This document shows positions 1 to 8,366 of a DNA stretch of 45,637 bases, piece after piece (positions within the stretch are counted from its first letter, which is position 1; every line of letters starts with the position of its first letter). The DNA comes from Candidatus Jingweiarchaeum tengchongense (lineage in GTDB: Archaea > Nanobdellota > Nanobdellia > Jingweiarchaeales > Jingweiarchaeaceae). The notes beneath the pieces were generated by a model. The model saw only the letters and a program-made list of their open reading frames with translations. It was not told where the DNA came from and ran no database searches. Where the stretch lies: assembly GCA_025920705.1 (NCBI GenBank), contig JAPDLJ010000008.1, positions 1 through 45,637 on the forward strand, given 5' to 3'. The position numbers and the translations under genes were made by a program.

Positions 1-2
1 CC

Positions 3-734
3 CACCTCGTTAATTTATTGAAAGAGATGGGTTATGAATGGATAATAGGTGAGGATGAGTGGCTCAGATTAATTAAAAGTAATTTTAGCGAGGAAGAAAT
101 GAGGAGAGTGCATTATGTGCTTGGTCTGGGTGGAGAAAAAATAAAGATTTTATTTAGACATAGGGAAGCATCATTGTTGCTTTGGAAATTAGGTGAAGAT
201 TGGGCAAAGAAGAGGATGATTCAAATATTTAATGCATTCGAAAAAAAAGATGTTTGTCTGTTAATTTGTTTGGATGCTGAGGTTTGGGGTTTATATGGAG
301 GAGATAATCTAGGAAACTTGAAATGGTTAATTGACATTGTTAGAATGTTTAATATGGATTTCAAGCTCATCTCCGAGGTCGTCTCGAGTGGTAGAATCGA
401 TGACAATGGAATTTACATACCTTCATTCACATGGGCCCACCCTGAAGAGAGATATGGTTTAGAAAGTAAAGAAAATTGCACATTTTACAATTGGATGGAT
501 AATGATAGAGAAAAAATATTATTTCGTTTGATAGGATATGCCAGGGATGAGATCAAAAGAGCTGAAATTCTTTCAAAAAATGCTGAAAAAATAGAGGAAG
601 CATGGAAGTATTTATTGTTATCAGAAGCAAGTGATTGGTTTGGATGGCAACACGTACCGTTTAGAGCACTCCTAGGTAGAGAATTTGCACTCAAAGCATA
701 TGAAACAGCGAAGGAAGCAATCGAGAGAAGATGA
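3..734 (+). CDS. Glycoside hydrolase family 57-like enzyme, C-terminal part (cut by window edge)
   Basis: The reading frame is open to the left edge, so only about 243 C-terminal residues are present; the first in-window start codon (TTG at 18) is probably internal. Near residue 85 there is a hydrophobic strand ending in DAEVWG. This resembles the DGEKFG-type motif that carries the catalytic aspartate in GH57 amylases and 4-alpha-glucanotransferases. The C-terminal helical part contains LLLSEASDWFGWQ, similar to the (A/S)SDWxWW segment common near the end of this fold. GH57 enzymes hydrolyse or transfer alpha-glucans, which fits the neighbouring debranching enzyme and glycogen-synthase-like transferases. 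The exact activity (amylase, glucanotransferase, branching) cannot be told because the nucleophile region is outside the window. Confidence 0.6.
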   Translation, partial: HLVNLLKEMGYEWIIGEDEWLRLIKSNFSEEEMRRVHYVLGLGGEKIKILFRHREASLLLWKLGEDWAKKRMIQIFNAFEKKDVCLLICLDAEVWGLYGGDNLGNLKWLIDIVRMFNMDFKLISEVVSSGRIDDNGIYIPSFTWAHPEERYGLESKENCTFYNWMDNDREKILFRLIGYARDEIKRAEILSKNAEKIEEAWKYLLLSEASDWFGWQHVPFRALLGREFALKAYETAKEAIERR

Positions 735-914
735 TCATTCACTTTTTTCTATGATTCCAAACCTCTCAAGCATGAACCAAGTTGAGAAGAAAAGGAGGAG
801 TAGTGCTGACACTAGTAGTTTTATTTTATCATAATTGTTTGTAATTATTGATATGATTATTATGACTGCAACATACATTGAAAGAACATCTTTTATGAAA
901 CCTCTTATTCCCAT
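735..914 (-). CDS. Small membrane protein, 59 residues
   Basis: An ATG at 912-914 overlaps the last codons of the debranching enzyme, and the frame runs 59 codons to a TGA at 735-737, directly abutting the stop of the convergent GH57 gene. The protein has a short basic N-terminus (MGIRGFIKDV), a hydrophobic stretch around residues 13-25, a polar hinge with NNYDK, a second hydrophobic stretch around residues 33-48, and a charged tail. This predicts two membrane helices. The overlap with the upstream gene suggests translational coupling in one transcript. I do not recognise a family and no function can be assigned; the clean fit between two stop codons and the membrane-like composition are the evidence that it is real. 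Confidence 0.5.
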   Translation of the reverse strand: MGIRGFIKDVLSMYVAVIIIISIITNNYDKIKLLVSALLLLFFSTWFMLERFGIIEKSE

Positions 915-2998
915 TCAATCACCAAGTTCCTCTTGTTCTTTATTTCAGCATTTTTTTTATAAATTTCACCATTTACTTTTATTATTTCCTTTCCAGGAAC
1001 CGATACCTTCACATTTTCCAGACTTAAATTCATTACCTTGAGTATTTTTTTGTCTCCATATCTCTCAAAATTGTAAGAAAAGAATTCATTGTTTACCCTG
1101 AATTTTTGCCTTGAAAAACTTTTGATTTCCTCGCAAATCTTAGGCTCAATTAACAGTTCATTCTTCATCGCATTTGGTTTAATTCCAAAAATCAACTCAT
1201 CATAAATCCTTGGAATGAAACATATACTCCATGCCTGACTCACAGCCCCCTGCGGCTTTCCACTCGAATCGTACACTTCATCAATCGAATTTATACATCT
1301 CCTTCCAAAATTCTTTTTTATCACATTAAGGTAATACATTGCCTTCTCTTTTCTATCATAATTGAACTCAGCAAATATCATTAAATTTGTGAGGAGACCC
1401 CACACCATACCTTTGTGATACGAATCTGGATTGAAATCAACGTTCTTGCTTGAATATGCCCTTATTCCGTAAGGTGTAGTGAACTCATCACTTTCCAACA
1501 CATTCAGTATTTTATTTGCCTTTTCATCTTCTATTTCTTTTAAGTACAGTGCAAATAGAGGATTTGCTGTTCTTTGCTCCGATTTATTACCATTCAAAAG
1601 AATTCTATCATAATAAAAATCATTGTTATTCCAAAATTCACTTATCCTCTTTTTAATCATTTCGCGCTTATTCAAAATTTCCTTTCTATCATAAATCTCA
1701 AAAAAATTTAAAAATTCATAAGCTGAGCTAAATGCATTCATCCAGAGCACTTGTAGTTCAAATGGCTTAAGGCTTCTATCGAAATTGTCCATCCACGTGG
1801 TACTGTCATGGTACTTTGGACTGAGCTTAGATCCCTTATCTGCCTCAACTAAATGGTCACCATCGATATCAAGCTCTTCGAATAAATTTAATGCATTTTC
1901 AATTTTATCTTTGATCCTTGAAAAAAGTGCATTATCAGCATTGAATCTAAAATAATGATTTAAAGCGATCAGCCAAAGGGGAGTAGCATCACTACTTTCA
2001 TAATCTACTTTACCGTTCACCATGATATTATTTGGTATTATACCCTTAGGATAATTTTCACCATTGCTCTGAAATTTTGCAAATAATAGGATCGTATCTA
2101 CTACTTCTTCGAATCTCCCAAGTGTTACGTAACTTGGCAATATTAAGAAAGTGTCCCTGCCCCAGAACATTGTGAAATAAGGATAACCAGCAAAGTAGCC
2201 ATTACCTATGTCAGACTCGTGACGAAACGAATGGATAGCATCTAAAGTTGAATTGAAAAATTCATTATCAGTTATATTCTCTATTTTTTGTTCGATCGGT
2301 ATGATTCTTGCCCTATCTACCTCGGTCATCAAAATTTCTTTTGATTTTTTTTCGCTTCCAAAGAAGAAGAATGGGATGCTTTTCTCTTCATTTGACCCGA
2401 TTTTGATATTAACTAAGATGCGAATCACAAAGCATCTCTGAGGTAACTCATAAAAAAATTTCCATTTGAGTGGGTTTATGTAATTTCCTGGGAAGTGCTC
2501 TTTATAACCATCCAAAATCACTTTGAATTCGTATGGTGATGAGACCAGAAGCATACCGATATCATTTTCAATAAATAGAGAATTTCCATCGATTGAGTAG
2601 TGATATTCTCGCAATGAATAATCTTCCTCATACATGCGAATATTTGCTGCAAATTCCAACATTACATTAACTTCCTTTTCTATGTTTGTGTTGTTTCTAA
2701 GAGAAATTTCAGAGACAATGCAAGAACCCTTTGGATACACTTTTTCCTTTATACTGATTTGATTTGATTCATAAGAGTGTATCGCCAAATTCTTTGAGAA
2801 ATTGAAATCAGTTTGGTTTCCAGCAGATAACCACCATTCCTTCTCATCAAGGCGGATCTTGTATGCAAAATAATCGATCAATTTTATTGGCATTTTCCAT
2901 ATTCCACACCACTTTGATCCAAAGTAGGAATTTGCGAATCTGAAAATGAAGCTTTTTCCACTTGTGATTACATAACACTTCTCATTATCAATTTGCAT
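905..2998 (-). CDS. Glycogen debranching enzyme (amylo-alpha-1,6-glucosidase type)
   Basis: The 697-residue product has the two-part layout of archaeal and bacterial glycogen debranching enzymes: an N-terminal beta-rich domain (about residues 1-220) and a C-terminal (alpha/alpha)6-barrel (about 245-660). The barrel contains the hallmark AGYPYFTMFWGRDTF segment (about 270-284) and a later STTWMDN stretch followed by LQVLWMNAF, both typical of amylo-alpha-1,6-glucosidases that remove alpha-1,6 branches from glycogen. No signal peptide is visible, so it should act in the cytoplasm. The ATG at 2998 is about 26 bp from an ATTTTAAAAT box, consistent with a leaderless transcript. It lies next to a GH57 enzyme and is divergent from the gluconeogenic FBP aldolase/phosphatase, pointing to glucan turnover. 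Confidence 0.9.
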   Translation of the reverse strand: MQIDNEKCYVITSGKSFIFRFANSYFGSKWCGIWKMPIKLIDYFAYKIRLDEKEWWLSAGNQTDFNFSKNLAIHSYESNQISIKEKVYPKGSCIVSEISLRNNTNIEKEVNVMLEFAANIRMYEEDYSLREYHYSIDGNSLFIENDIGMLLVSSPYEFKVILDGYKEHFPGNYINPLKWKFFYELPQRCFVIRILVNIKIGSNEEKSIPFFFFGSEKKSKEILMTEVDRARIIPIEQKIENITDNEFFNSTLDAIHSFRHESDIGNGYFAGYPYFTMFWGRDTFLILPSYVTLGRFEEVVDTILLFAKFQSNGENYPKGIIPNNIMVNGKVDYESSDATPLWLIALNHYFRFNADNALFSRIKDKIENALNLFEELDIDGDHLVEADKGSKLSPKYHDSTTWMDNFDRSLKPFELQVLWMNAFSSAYEFLNFFEIYDRKEILNKREMIKKRISEFWNNNDFYYDRILLNGNKSEQRTANPLFALYLKEIEDEKANKILNVLESDEFTTPYGIRAYSSKNVDFNPDSYHKGMVWGLLTNLMIFAEFNYDRKEKAMYYLNVIKKNFGRRCINSIDEVYDSSGKPQGAVSQAWSICFIPRIYDELIFGIKPNAMKNELLIEPKICEEIKSFSRQKFRVNNEFFSYNFERYGDKKILKVMNLSLENVKVSVPGKEIIKVNGEIYKKNAEIKNKRNLVIEWE

Positions 2999-3020
2999 TA
3001 CATATAAGAATAGTTACTGT

Positions 3021-3030
3021 ATTTTAAAAT
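3021..3030 (-). promoter_or_regulatory. TATA-like box of the debranching-enzyme gene
   Basis: ATTTTAAAAT centred about 26 bp upstream of the ATG at 2998, which would place transcription start at or next to the start codon (leaderless). Confidence 0.45.
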
Positions 3031-3090
3031 TATTTCTTGAGATCGTTTTGAAATAATATTTTTACTTTGAAGTTGTAAATACATTTATTA

Positions 3091-3125
3091 CTTTAAATAT
3101 GACGATGGATTAGTATTTAAAATAG
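3091..3125 (+). promoter_or_regulatory. TATA-like boxes upstream of FBP aldolase/phosphatase
   Basis: Two candidates: CTTTAAATAT (3091-3100) and TATTTAAAATA (3114-3124). The first would give a leader of about 30 nt that includes an AAGGATGA Shine-Dalgarno-like stretch (3142-3149) before the ATG at 3153; the second would give a very short leader. Confidence 0.4.
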
Positions 3126-3152
3126 AAATTTCTCAAATATTAAGGATGAAAA

Positions 3153-4247
3153 ATGGTAACACTTAGCGTAATAAAAGCAGATATTGGGGGTTTTGTTGGT
3201 CACAGCAACACGCATCCAGAAATACTGGAAATAGCAAAAAAAAGACTTGAGGAAGCGAAAGGCAACGGAATACTGATTGATTACTATGTCACAAGATGTG
3301 GGGATGATTTGCAATTGATCATGACACACAACAAGGGCATCGAGAACAAAGAGATAAATACACTTGCTTGGAACATATTTTTGGAATGCGCTGAAAAAGC
3401 AAAGGAACTGAAATTGTATGGAGCAGGCCAAGACATTCTCTCGACAGCATTCTCAGGAAATTTGAAGGGAATGGGGCCAGGATACGCTGAGATTGATTTT
3501 GAAGAGAGAAAGAGCGAGCCAGTGCTCATATTTATGGCAGATAAAACAGAACCTGGTGCATGGAATCTTCCATTGTTTAGGATATTTGCGGACCCATTCA
3601 ATACTGCAGGTTTGGTGATCGACCCAGAAATGCACGATGGATTCACTTTCGAAGTGCACGATGTAATTGAACATAAAAAAGTAATTTTCAGATGTCCAGA
3701 AGAGATGTACGACTTGCTCGCGTTGATTGGACAACCTGGAAGATACATAATAAAGTATGTGAGAAGAAAGAGTGACAATGAGATCGTAGCCGCCACGAGC
3801 ACAACAAGATTGAGTTTGATTGCAGGGAAATATGTTGGGAAAGATGATCCAGTAATGATCGTGAGAGCACAAAAAGGATTACCAGCAGTTGGAGAAGTAC
3901 TGGAACCATTCGCTTTTCCACATCTAGTCGCAGGTTGGATGAGAGGTTCCCATCAAGGACCATTTATGCCGTGCAGCTATGAAGATGCACATCCCACTAG
4001 ATTCGATGGACCACCAAGAGTCATGTGTTTTGGATTCCAGCTCTCAAACGGGAAATTGATCGGACCAATTGATATGTTTAAAGATCCAGCATTTGATAGA
4101 GCAAGAGAACAAGCGAATCTAATCGCAGATTACATGCGCAGACATGGACCATTCCAACCACACTTACTCGGAGCAGATGAGCTTGAGTATACAACGTTAA
4201 AGGAAGTGATGAACAAATTCAAGGATAGATTCCAACCACTGGAATAG
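3153..4247 (+). CDS. fbp: Fructose-1,6-bisphosphate aldolase/phosphatase (archaeal, bifunctional)
   Basis: The 364-residue protein matches the class V FBPase family throughout. Metal ligands are visible as KAD (D10), the following H17, and the CGDD pair (D51, D52). The YVGK segment (Y227, K230) corresponds to the tyrosine and Schiff-base lysine used in the aldolase half-reaction of the family. The enzyme makes fructose-1,6-bisphosphate from triose phosphates and then removes the 1-phosphate, the committed gluconeogenic step. Length is normal for the family. Divergent from the debranching enzyme and convergent, one base apart, with phosphoglucose isomerase. Together with the nearby tpi and pgi genes it supplies glucose-6-phosphate for glucan synthesis. 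Confidence 0.96.
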   Translation: MVTLSVIKADIGGFVGHSNTHPEILEIAKKRLEEAKGNGILIDYYVTRCGDDLQLIMTHNKGIENKEINTLAWNIFLECAEKAKELKLYGAGQDILSTAFSGNLKGMGPGYAEIDFEERKSEPVLIFMADKTEPGAWNLPLFRIFADPFNTAGLVIDPEMHDGFTFEVHDVIEHKKVIFRCPEEMYDLLALIGQPGRYIIKYVRRKSDNEIVAATSTTRLSLIAGKYVGKDDPVMIVRAQKGLPAVGEVLEPFAFPHLVAGWMRGSHQGPFMPCSYEDAHPTRFDGPPRVMCFGFQLSNGKLIGPIDMFKDPAFDRAREQANLIADYMRRHGPFQPHLLGADELEYTTLKEVMNKFKDRFQPLE

Positions 4248-4248
4248 A

Positions 4249-4965
4249 TCACAAAGAATAAAATTTTTTGTATTTTTTTGGATTATGTAGTATATCCTTC
4301 AATTTTTCAGTATTTTTGAGAAAAGTTTTAATTACATCAAATTTCATCTTTTTTGAATTTTTCACTATGAGTTTTTTTACACCATACTTTTCATTGCAAA
4401 CAAATTCTATTTTCCCATCACTGAAAATGTGATACGGAAAGCCCTTGTTTTTTATTATATCATAATCATGTCCTGCTTCCTTTGGAACGAATCCCAAAAC
4501 AAGCGAATCCGCATTCTTCACAGTTAATCGATGCATGTATCTTGGATGGATGAAGACAACATCCCCCACACCCATTTTTATTATTTTCGTGTCCATTTTC
4601 TCTTTATCAGTTAGAATCAAAAAAACATCATTTTTCAAGCATACATAGCATTCACCAAATTCTTTATTGTGTGCATGTCCATACGTGGAAAACAGTTCTC
4701 CACCTTTATTTACTGGGATCTTACCAAATCTTAATAATGTGAGATCGCAACAAATTCCTTCCCTTTCATCAAGATGGAATACTTCGTACGCAATCAAGTC
4801 TCCTTCTTTCTCCACAAGTTTTTTACCCTCTTCACGTGCCAGGACAACTTGATCATCAATCATTTTTTTTAGAGTTCTTTCCCACTTTTCAACGTGCTTA
4901 TTAAATTTGACTTGAATTTTTTTCCTACCAAATATCTTCTTAATCCCTATCTCGTGCAGCTTCAT
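4249..4965 (-). CDS. pgiA: Glucose-6-phosphate isomerase, archaeal cupin type
   Basis: The 238-residue product has the cupin metal-site pattern of archaeal phosphoglucose isomerases: GHAHNKEFGE (residues 96-105) supplies the HxH and glutamate ligands, and a second motif with PRYMH (141-145) supplies the last histidine. This family interconverts glucose-6-phosphate and fructose-6-phosphate using a bound metal and is unrelated to the bacterial/eukaryotic enzyme. An N-terminal extension of about 60 residues precedes the cupin core, somewhat longer than I expect. The ATG overlaps the end of the upstream sugar kinase by four bases, so it is the last gene of the tpi-MoaD-PfkB-pgi operon. Confidence 0.85.
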   Translation of the reverse strand: MKLHEIGIKKIFGRKKIQVKFNKHVEKWERTLKKMIDDQVVLAREEGKKLVEKEGDLIAYEVFHLDEREGICCDLTLLRFGKIPVNKGGELFSTYGHAHNKEFGECYVCLKNDVFLILTDKEKMDTKIIKMGVGDVVFIHPRYMHRLTVKNADSLVLGFVPKEAGHDYDIIKNKGFPYHIFSDGKIEFVCNEKYGVKKLIVKNSKKMKFDVIKTFLKNTEKLKDILHNPKKYKKFYSL

Positions 4966-5885
4966 TTTTGTTGCTCCAAAAATCTATTTGTTTCATTGAT
5001 CGTTGGGAACCTTTGCCAGTTTCTCGTGATGTACACGCTAGCATTCGCGATCGCAAATTTTGTCGCGTAATCCAATCTTTTCTTGTTCAAGAAACAATAA
5101 ATGAAACCAGCATTAAAAACATCACCAGCACCCGTCGGATTTAGTACTTTTATCTTGAATGCCTTTGATTTGAAAATTTTTCCTTTATTGACCGTTATTG
5201 CACCTTTTCTACCAAGATGAATCGATAGTATATCAACTTTATCCCTCAACTCATTTATCCCATTCTCCAAATTTTTCCTTGTCAAAAATTTTAATTCCAA
5301 TTCATTTAAAAAAAGTATGTCAATATATCTCAAGAAATCATATAATATTTCCCAATTTTCCTCCTTTATCGTTGCACCAACATCAAGAGATGTTGTTAGA
5401 TCGTGCTCTTTTGCAAATCTTAGTATTCTTTTAATGTGTGGTATTATCCTTGTGATGTGCCAAATACCAGCGATGTGTAGGTGTCTACTTAGTTCAATCA
5501 ATTCAAAATTGATATCGCTTAATTCGAGCTCAGAATTTGCACCCCTCCTCGTAATAAAAGATCTTGATCCATCCTGAAAGGTAATTGCGATCGTTAGCGC
5601 AGTCCTTTCACTCTTGCTTAGATTCGCATGTACATTGTAACTTCTTAGTTTTTCTAATAGAAGCGAATAGAAATCACTACCACACTTCCCAATGAAACTT
5701 GTTCTTAATCCGAGCGTGGATGAAGCACATGCGCAAAGCGCGCTTGATCCACCTATGTTCAATTTTATGTCATCCACTATTATTTGCTCATCCTTTGATG
5801 GATACTTTTTGATCGCATCCGTGATGATATCCAGGTTTATGTCACCAACACAAGTTAAATCAAATTCAGCGATGTTAACCACCAC
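4962..5885 (-). CDS. PfkB/ribokinase-family sugar kinase
   Basis: The 307-residue protein has the ribokinase fold signatures: an N-terminal VGDINLDI strand, a glycine-rich NIGGSSAL segment (about 43-50) and the C-terminal TGAGD anion-hole/catalytic motif (251-255, D255 the likely base). Members phosphorylate sugars or nucleosides; in archaea this family includes phosphofructokinases and fructokinases. The operon with tpi and pgi suggests a hexose or fructose-6-phosphate substrate, but that is inference. The start is a GTG at 5885 (another GTG follows at once), overlapping the final Gly-Gly codons of the MoaD-like gene, so translation is probably coupled. Confidence 0.85.
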   Translation of the reverse strand: MVVNIAEFDLTCVGDINLDIITDAIKKYPSKDEQIIVDDIKLNIGGSSALCACASSTLGLRTSFIGKCGSDFYSLLLEKLRSYNVHANLSKSERTALTIAITFQDGSRSFITRRGANSELELSDINFELIELSRHLHIAGIWHITRIIPHIKRILRFAKEHDLTTSLDVGATIKEENWEILYDFLRYIDILFLNELELKFLTRKNLENGINELRDKVDILSIHLGRKGAITVNKGKIFKSKAFKIKVLNPTGAGDVFNAGFIYCFLNKKRLDYATKFAIANASVYITRNWQRFPTINETNRFLEQQK

Positions 5886-6129
5886 TTATCATCGGTAAAA
5901 ATGAAATTTTATCATTTTTTTTGACTTCTGACTTCAAATCAGCTCTTCTACCATTAATGAGTATGAGATAATTTTCATCTGAAATTATTTCTTTTTTAAA
6001 ATCAGGATCAATTGCATTTATTTTGTTGATCAGATCTATCAACTTCGTTTTTTTCTCTACTTCAAATTCATGTTCAATTTTTCTCCCAAGACTTTTGAAT
6101 ATTAAAATGTGTACTTTCAATTTTATCAC
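5875..6129 (-). CDS. MoaD/ThiS-like ubiquitin-fold protein (SAMP-like)
   Basis: The 84-residue protein has the beta-grasp pattern of MoaD/ThiS proteins and ends in a free Gly-Gly (MISGG), the C-terminus that is adenylated by an E1-like enzyme. Such proteins carry sulfur for molybdopterin, thiamine or tRNA thiolation, or act as small archaeal modifier proteins joined to lysines. No Moa, Thi or E1-like gene is nearby. It is instead locked by overlaps on both sides between tpi (start GTG overlapping the TGA of tpi) and a PfkB kinase, so it is made together with sugar-metabolism enzymes. That context does not say which role it has. Confidence 0.75.
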   Translation of the reverse strand: MIKLKVHILIFKSLGRKIEHEFEVEKKTKLIDLINKINAIDPDFKKEIISDENYLILINGRRADLKSEVKKNDKISFLPMISGG

Positions 6130-6785
6130 TTCATCCCAGAGATGAGTTCCAGTATTGCTTTCTCCTTGTCACTTGCCTTGACTACTCCAGATGCGAGTAG
6201 GACACCCTTTGCTCCCAATTTCAATGCTCTTCTAACATCTTCAGCTGTTTTTATGCCAGCACCAACCAACAACGGTATCTTTCCACATGCTTTCACACCA
6301 TCAGAAATCAATGTTGGCTTTGCTGTTGACACAGAGAGATCACCACCAATAAGCTCCGGTGGTTCAATTGCAATGAAATCTGGTTTCAATTGCGCAATTG
6401 CACATGCCCTTGTTACGTCCCTTTCACAACAAACCGTAATTAAACTGTATTTTTTTGCCATTGAAATACATAGTGATAATGAATCAAATATCATCTTTTT
6501 TTCCGAGTGATTTAATAATGTACCTTTTGCACCTGCCTCTTTAATTGAAAATGCACTTATGTGACCAGTAAATGCACCTGGTTCAATTGGGTCAATGTGC
6601 TGTGCAAATACAGGTATCTTCACTTTCCTTGCGATCACTGGTATATCCATGAACTGGGGACAGATGATTATGTTAACATCCTCCTTGATTGCAATTTTTT
6701 CACAAATCTTTGCAAGCTCGAGTGCATTTTTACCAGTACTTTCAGCATATGCTTTAAAATTAATCATCAAGATAGGCATCTTCAT
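6126..6785 (-). CDS. tpiA: Triosephosphate isomerase, archaeal type
   Basis: The roughly 219-residue protein is the short archaeal form of the enzyme. The catalytic lysine is in INFKAY (K11), the histidine in LNHSEKK (H93), and the catalytic glutamate in IEPPELIG (E141), followed by the flexible loop and the phosphate-binding VGAGIK and GVLLASGV segments. It interconverts dihydroxyacetone phosphate and glyceraldehyde-3-phosphate, feeding the FBP aldolase/phosphatase next door. Three closely spaced start codons exist. I chose the ATG at 6785 because a GGGTGA Shine-Dalgarno ends five bases before it, whereas the upstream ATG at 6794 would abut that site. First gene of a four-gene operon. Confidence 0.93.
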   Translation of the reverse strand: MKMPILMINFKAYAESTGKNALELAKICEKIAIKEDVNIIICPQFMDIPVIARKVKIPVFAQHIDPIEPGAFTGHISAFSIKEAGAKGTLLNHSEKKMIFDSLSLCISMAKKYSLITVCCERDVTRACAIAQLKPDFIAIEPPELIGGDLSVSTAKPTLISDGVKACGKIPLLVGAGIKTAEDVRRALKLGAKGVLLASGVVKASDKEKAILELISGMK

Positions 6786-6794
6786 CGCATTCAC

Positions 6795-6834
6795 CCTGTT
6801 TTTTGATACCTGGGTTACAAAACTTTTTAAATAG
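6795..6834 (-). promoter_or_regulatory. Promoter and Shine-Dalgarno of the tpi operon
   Basis: CTATTTAAAAAG (6823-6834 on the - strand) is a TATA-like box; transcription would begin near 6803. GGGTGA at 6795-6800 is complementary to the archaeal 16S tail and favours the ATG at 6785 as start. Confidence 0.45.
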
Positions 6835-6910
6835 ATACATTCTCTAAATTTAAAATCTTTTAGTGAAGAAAAAGATTTAAAAGAACTAAATATTTTATAA
6901 GAATGGCAAA

Positions 6911-7228
6911 ATGATACCTTTTGTCAAGAGAGAGGGGAAGAGCTACAAAATTGGGATTAGATGTAAGGATAAAATAGAACTTTCAATCATAATTGAGGAC
7001 CCAAACGGGAATGTTGAGATATTCTTACCAGACATAAAAGATTTGCAAGCAAATTCTTTTTATGACCTCACCTATCTTTGTAATGTAAATTTGAAAAAAG
7101 TTAGAAAAAGTGGTGATGATTACTTCGTATTCTTTGAGCCTGAAAAGAAAGGTAAATTCATTGCAAAGTTCTTGATAAACAAGGGCAACGAGAAACTCAT
7201 GTTGAAACAAGACTTTTATATAAATTGA
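6911..7228 (+). CDS. Hypothetical protein, 105 residues, beta-rich
   Basis: No family recognised. The product is short, without signal peptide or membrane helix, and alternates hydrophobic and polar residues in short strands (YKIGIRCK, ELSIIIED, YFVFFEPE, GKFIAKFLI), suggesting a small beta-sandwich of Ig/transthyretin-like type. A TATA-like TTTAAAA box lies at 6876-6882, giving a very short or absent leader. It is divergent from the tpi operon, and its last 32 bases overlap the end of a convergent glycosyltransferase gene. The pattern GKFIAKFLINKGNEKL near the end could suit a carbohydrate-binding or scaffolding role, but this is speculation. Confidence 0.6.
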   Translation: MIPFVKREGKSYKIGIRCKDKIELSIIIEDPNGNVEIFLPDIKDLQANSFYDLTYLCNVNLKKVRKSGDDYFVFFEPEKKGKFIAKFLINKGNEKLMLKQDFYIN

Positions 7229-8321
7229 ATGTCTTCAATGCAATTTCCTTCCAACTTATCTCATTTGTTAACATGTATCCATTCATACCAATTCTTTTTC
7301 TTAAACCTTCATCTTTTAAGTATCGGTATATTGCATCGCGGAATTCATTTGTATTCATTGGATCAACAAGTATCGTATTTTCCCCATCTTTTAACATTTC
7401 AACTACACCAGCCCTTTTTGAGATTATCGTTGGCACTTTGTACTTCATCGCTTCCAATGCAACAATTCCAAATGGCTCATACAATGATGGCATTGCAAGT
7501 AATTTTGCTCCCTTGTAATATTCCACCAATTTCTCATCACTTACGAAACCTAGAAATTTAACATTTCTTTTGATGCCCAACAATTCAGTCAATTTTTCCA
7601 AGCTTTTTTTAAGATGTCCCTTACCAACCACATAAAGTTTCAGTTTCTTATATTTCTTAAATATTGGTAATAGTGCATAGATGAGGTACTCAACACCCTT
7701 TTGCTCCGTGAGTCTTCCAACAAACAGCACATAGTCCTTCTCTTTTCTGACTATGTCCTCCTTTGCCGGATCAATTCCATTGTACACGACTTGGATATCC
7801 CTTTTTACTTTAAACACATTTTTTATCTGCTCAGCCATGTGTTTACTCACAGTGATAACCAAATCAGCATTCTTTATTCCAATGCCCTCGACCTTCAATA
7901 CTCTACTTTTCTTTAAGAGTACTCCACCGCTCCTATCCAGTTCTGAACTGTGTATCGTGAGAACAAAAGGTATGTTGAAAAACTTCTTGATTTTTATCGC
8001 AGCATTCACATTCATCCAATCATGCGCATGCACGATATCAAATTTTACTCCAAGATTTTTTATACAATTGAAAACATTTTTTGGATACTTGTATATGATT
8101 GTGTTGACTTCATCTGTGTATGTCTTCTTTTCAAACTTATAATCCACTTTAACTATTTTTATTCCATCGACTTCATTCTCTTTGGGTGCATTTTTTCTTG
8201 GTATCGTGATGTAAACATCATTTCCAAGTAGAACAAGTTCTCTCGCAAGTGCGTAGCAATGCCTAGCTAGACCACCAGATATCTTCGGTGGGAACTCCCA
8301 ACCAAGCATGCAAATTTTCAT
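7197..8321 (-). CDS. GT-B glycosyltransferase, glycogen/starch-synthase-like (GT4/GT5)
   Basis: The N-terminus MKICMLGWEFPPKISGGLARH has the KxGGL-type nucleotide-sugar loop of starch and glycogen synthases, a central HAHDWMN motif, and a C-terminal EPFGIVALE motif (the E-x7-E of retaining GT-B enzymes). About 374 residues, shorter than classical glycogen synthases and typical of archaeal ones. It should transfer a glucosyl unit from a nucleotide sugar to a growing glucan or other glycan in the cytoplasm. I chose the ATG at 8321, where the conserved MKIxML start begins, over a TTG 12 bases upstream. A T/A-rich box about 30 bases upstream may give it its own promoter. One of three similar transferases here. 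Confidence 0.85.
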   Translation of the reverse strand: MKICMLGWEFPPKISGGLARHCYALARELVLLGNDVYITIPRKNAPKENEVDGIKIVKVDYKFEKKTYTDEVNTIIYKYPKNVFNCIKNLGVKFDIVHAHDWMNVNAAIKIKKFFNIPFVLTIHSSELDRSGGVLLKKSRVLKVEGIGIKNADLVITVSKHMAEQIKNVFKVKRDIQVVYNGIDPAKEDIVRKEKDYVLFVGRLTEQKGVEYLIYALLPIFKKYKKLKLYVVGKGHLKKSLEKLTELLGIKRNVKFLGFVSDEKLVEYYKGAKLLAMPSLYEPFGIVALEAMKYKVPTIISKRAGVVEMLKDGENTILVDPMNTNEFRDAIYRYLKDEGLRKRIGMNGYMLTNEISWKEIALKTFNLYKSLVST

Positions 8322-8366
8322 TACTTTAAACAAAGAAGGATAAAAATAAATTTGTTTCTAAACGCA

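Noticed and set aside
3284-3963. Long antisense frames opposite the FBP aldolase/phosphatase
   Set aside because: The + strand protein matches its family throughout; antisense frames have low-complexity, biased composition and no motifs.
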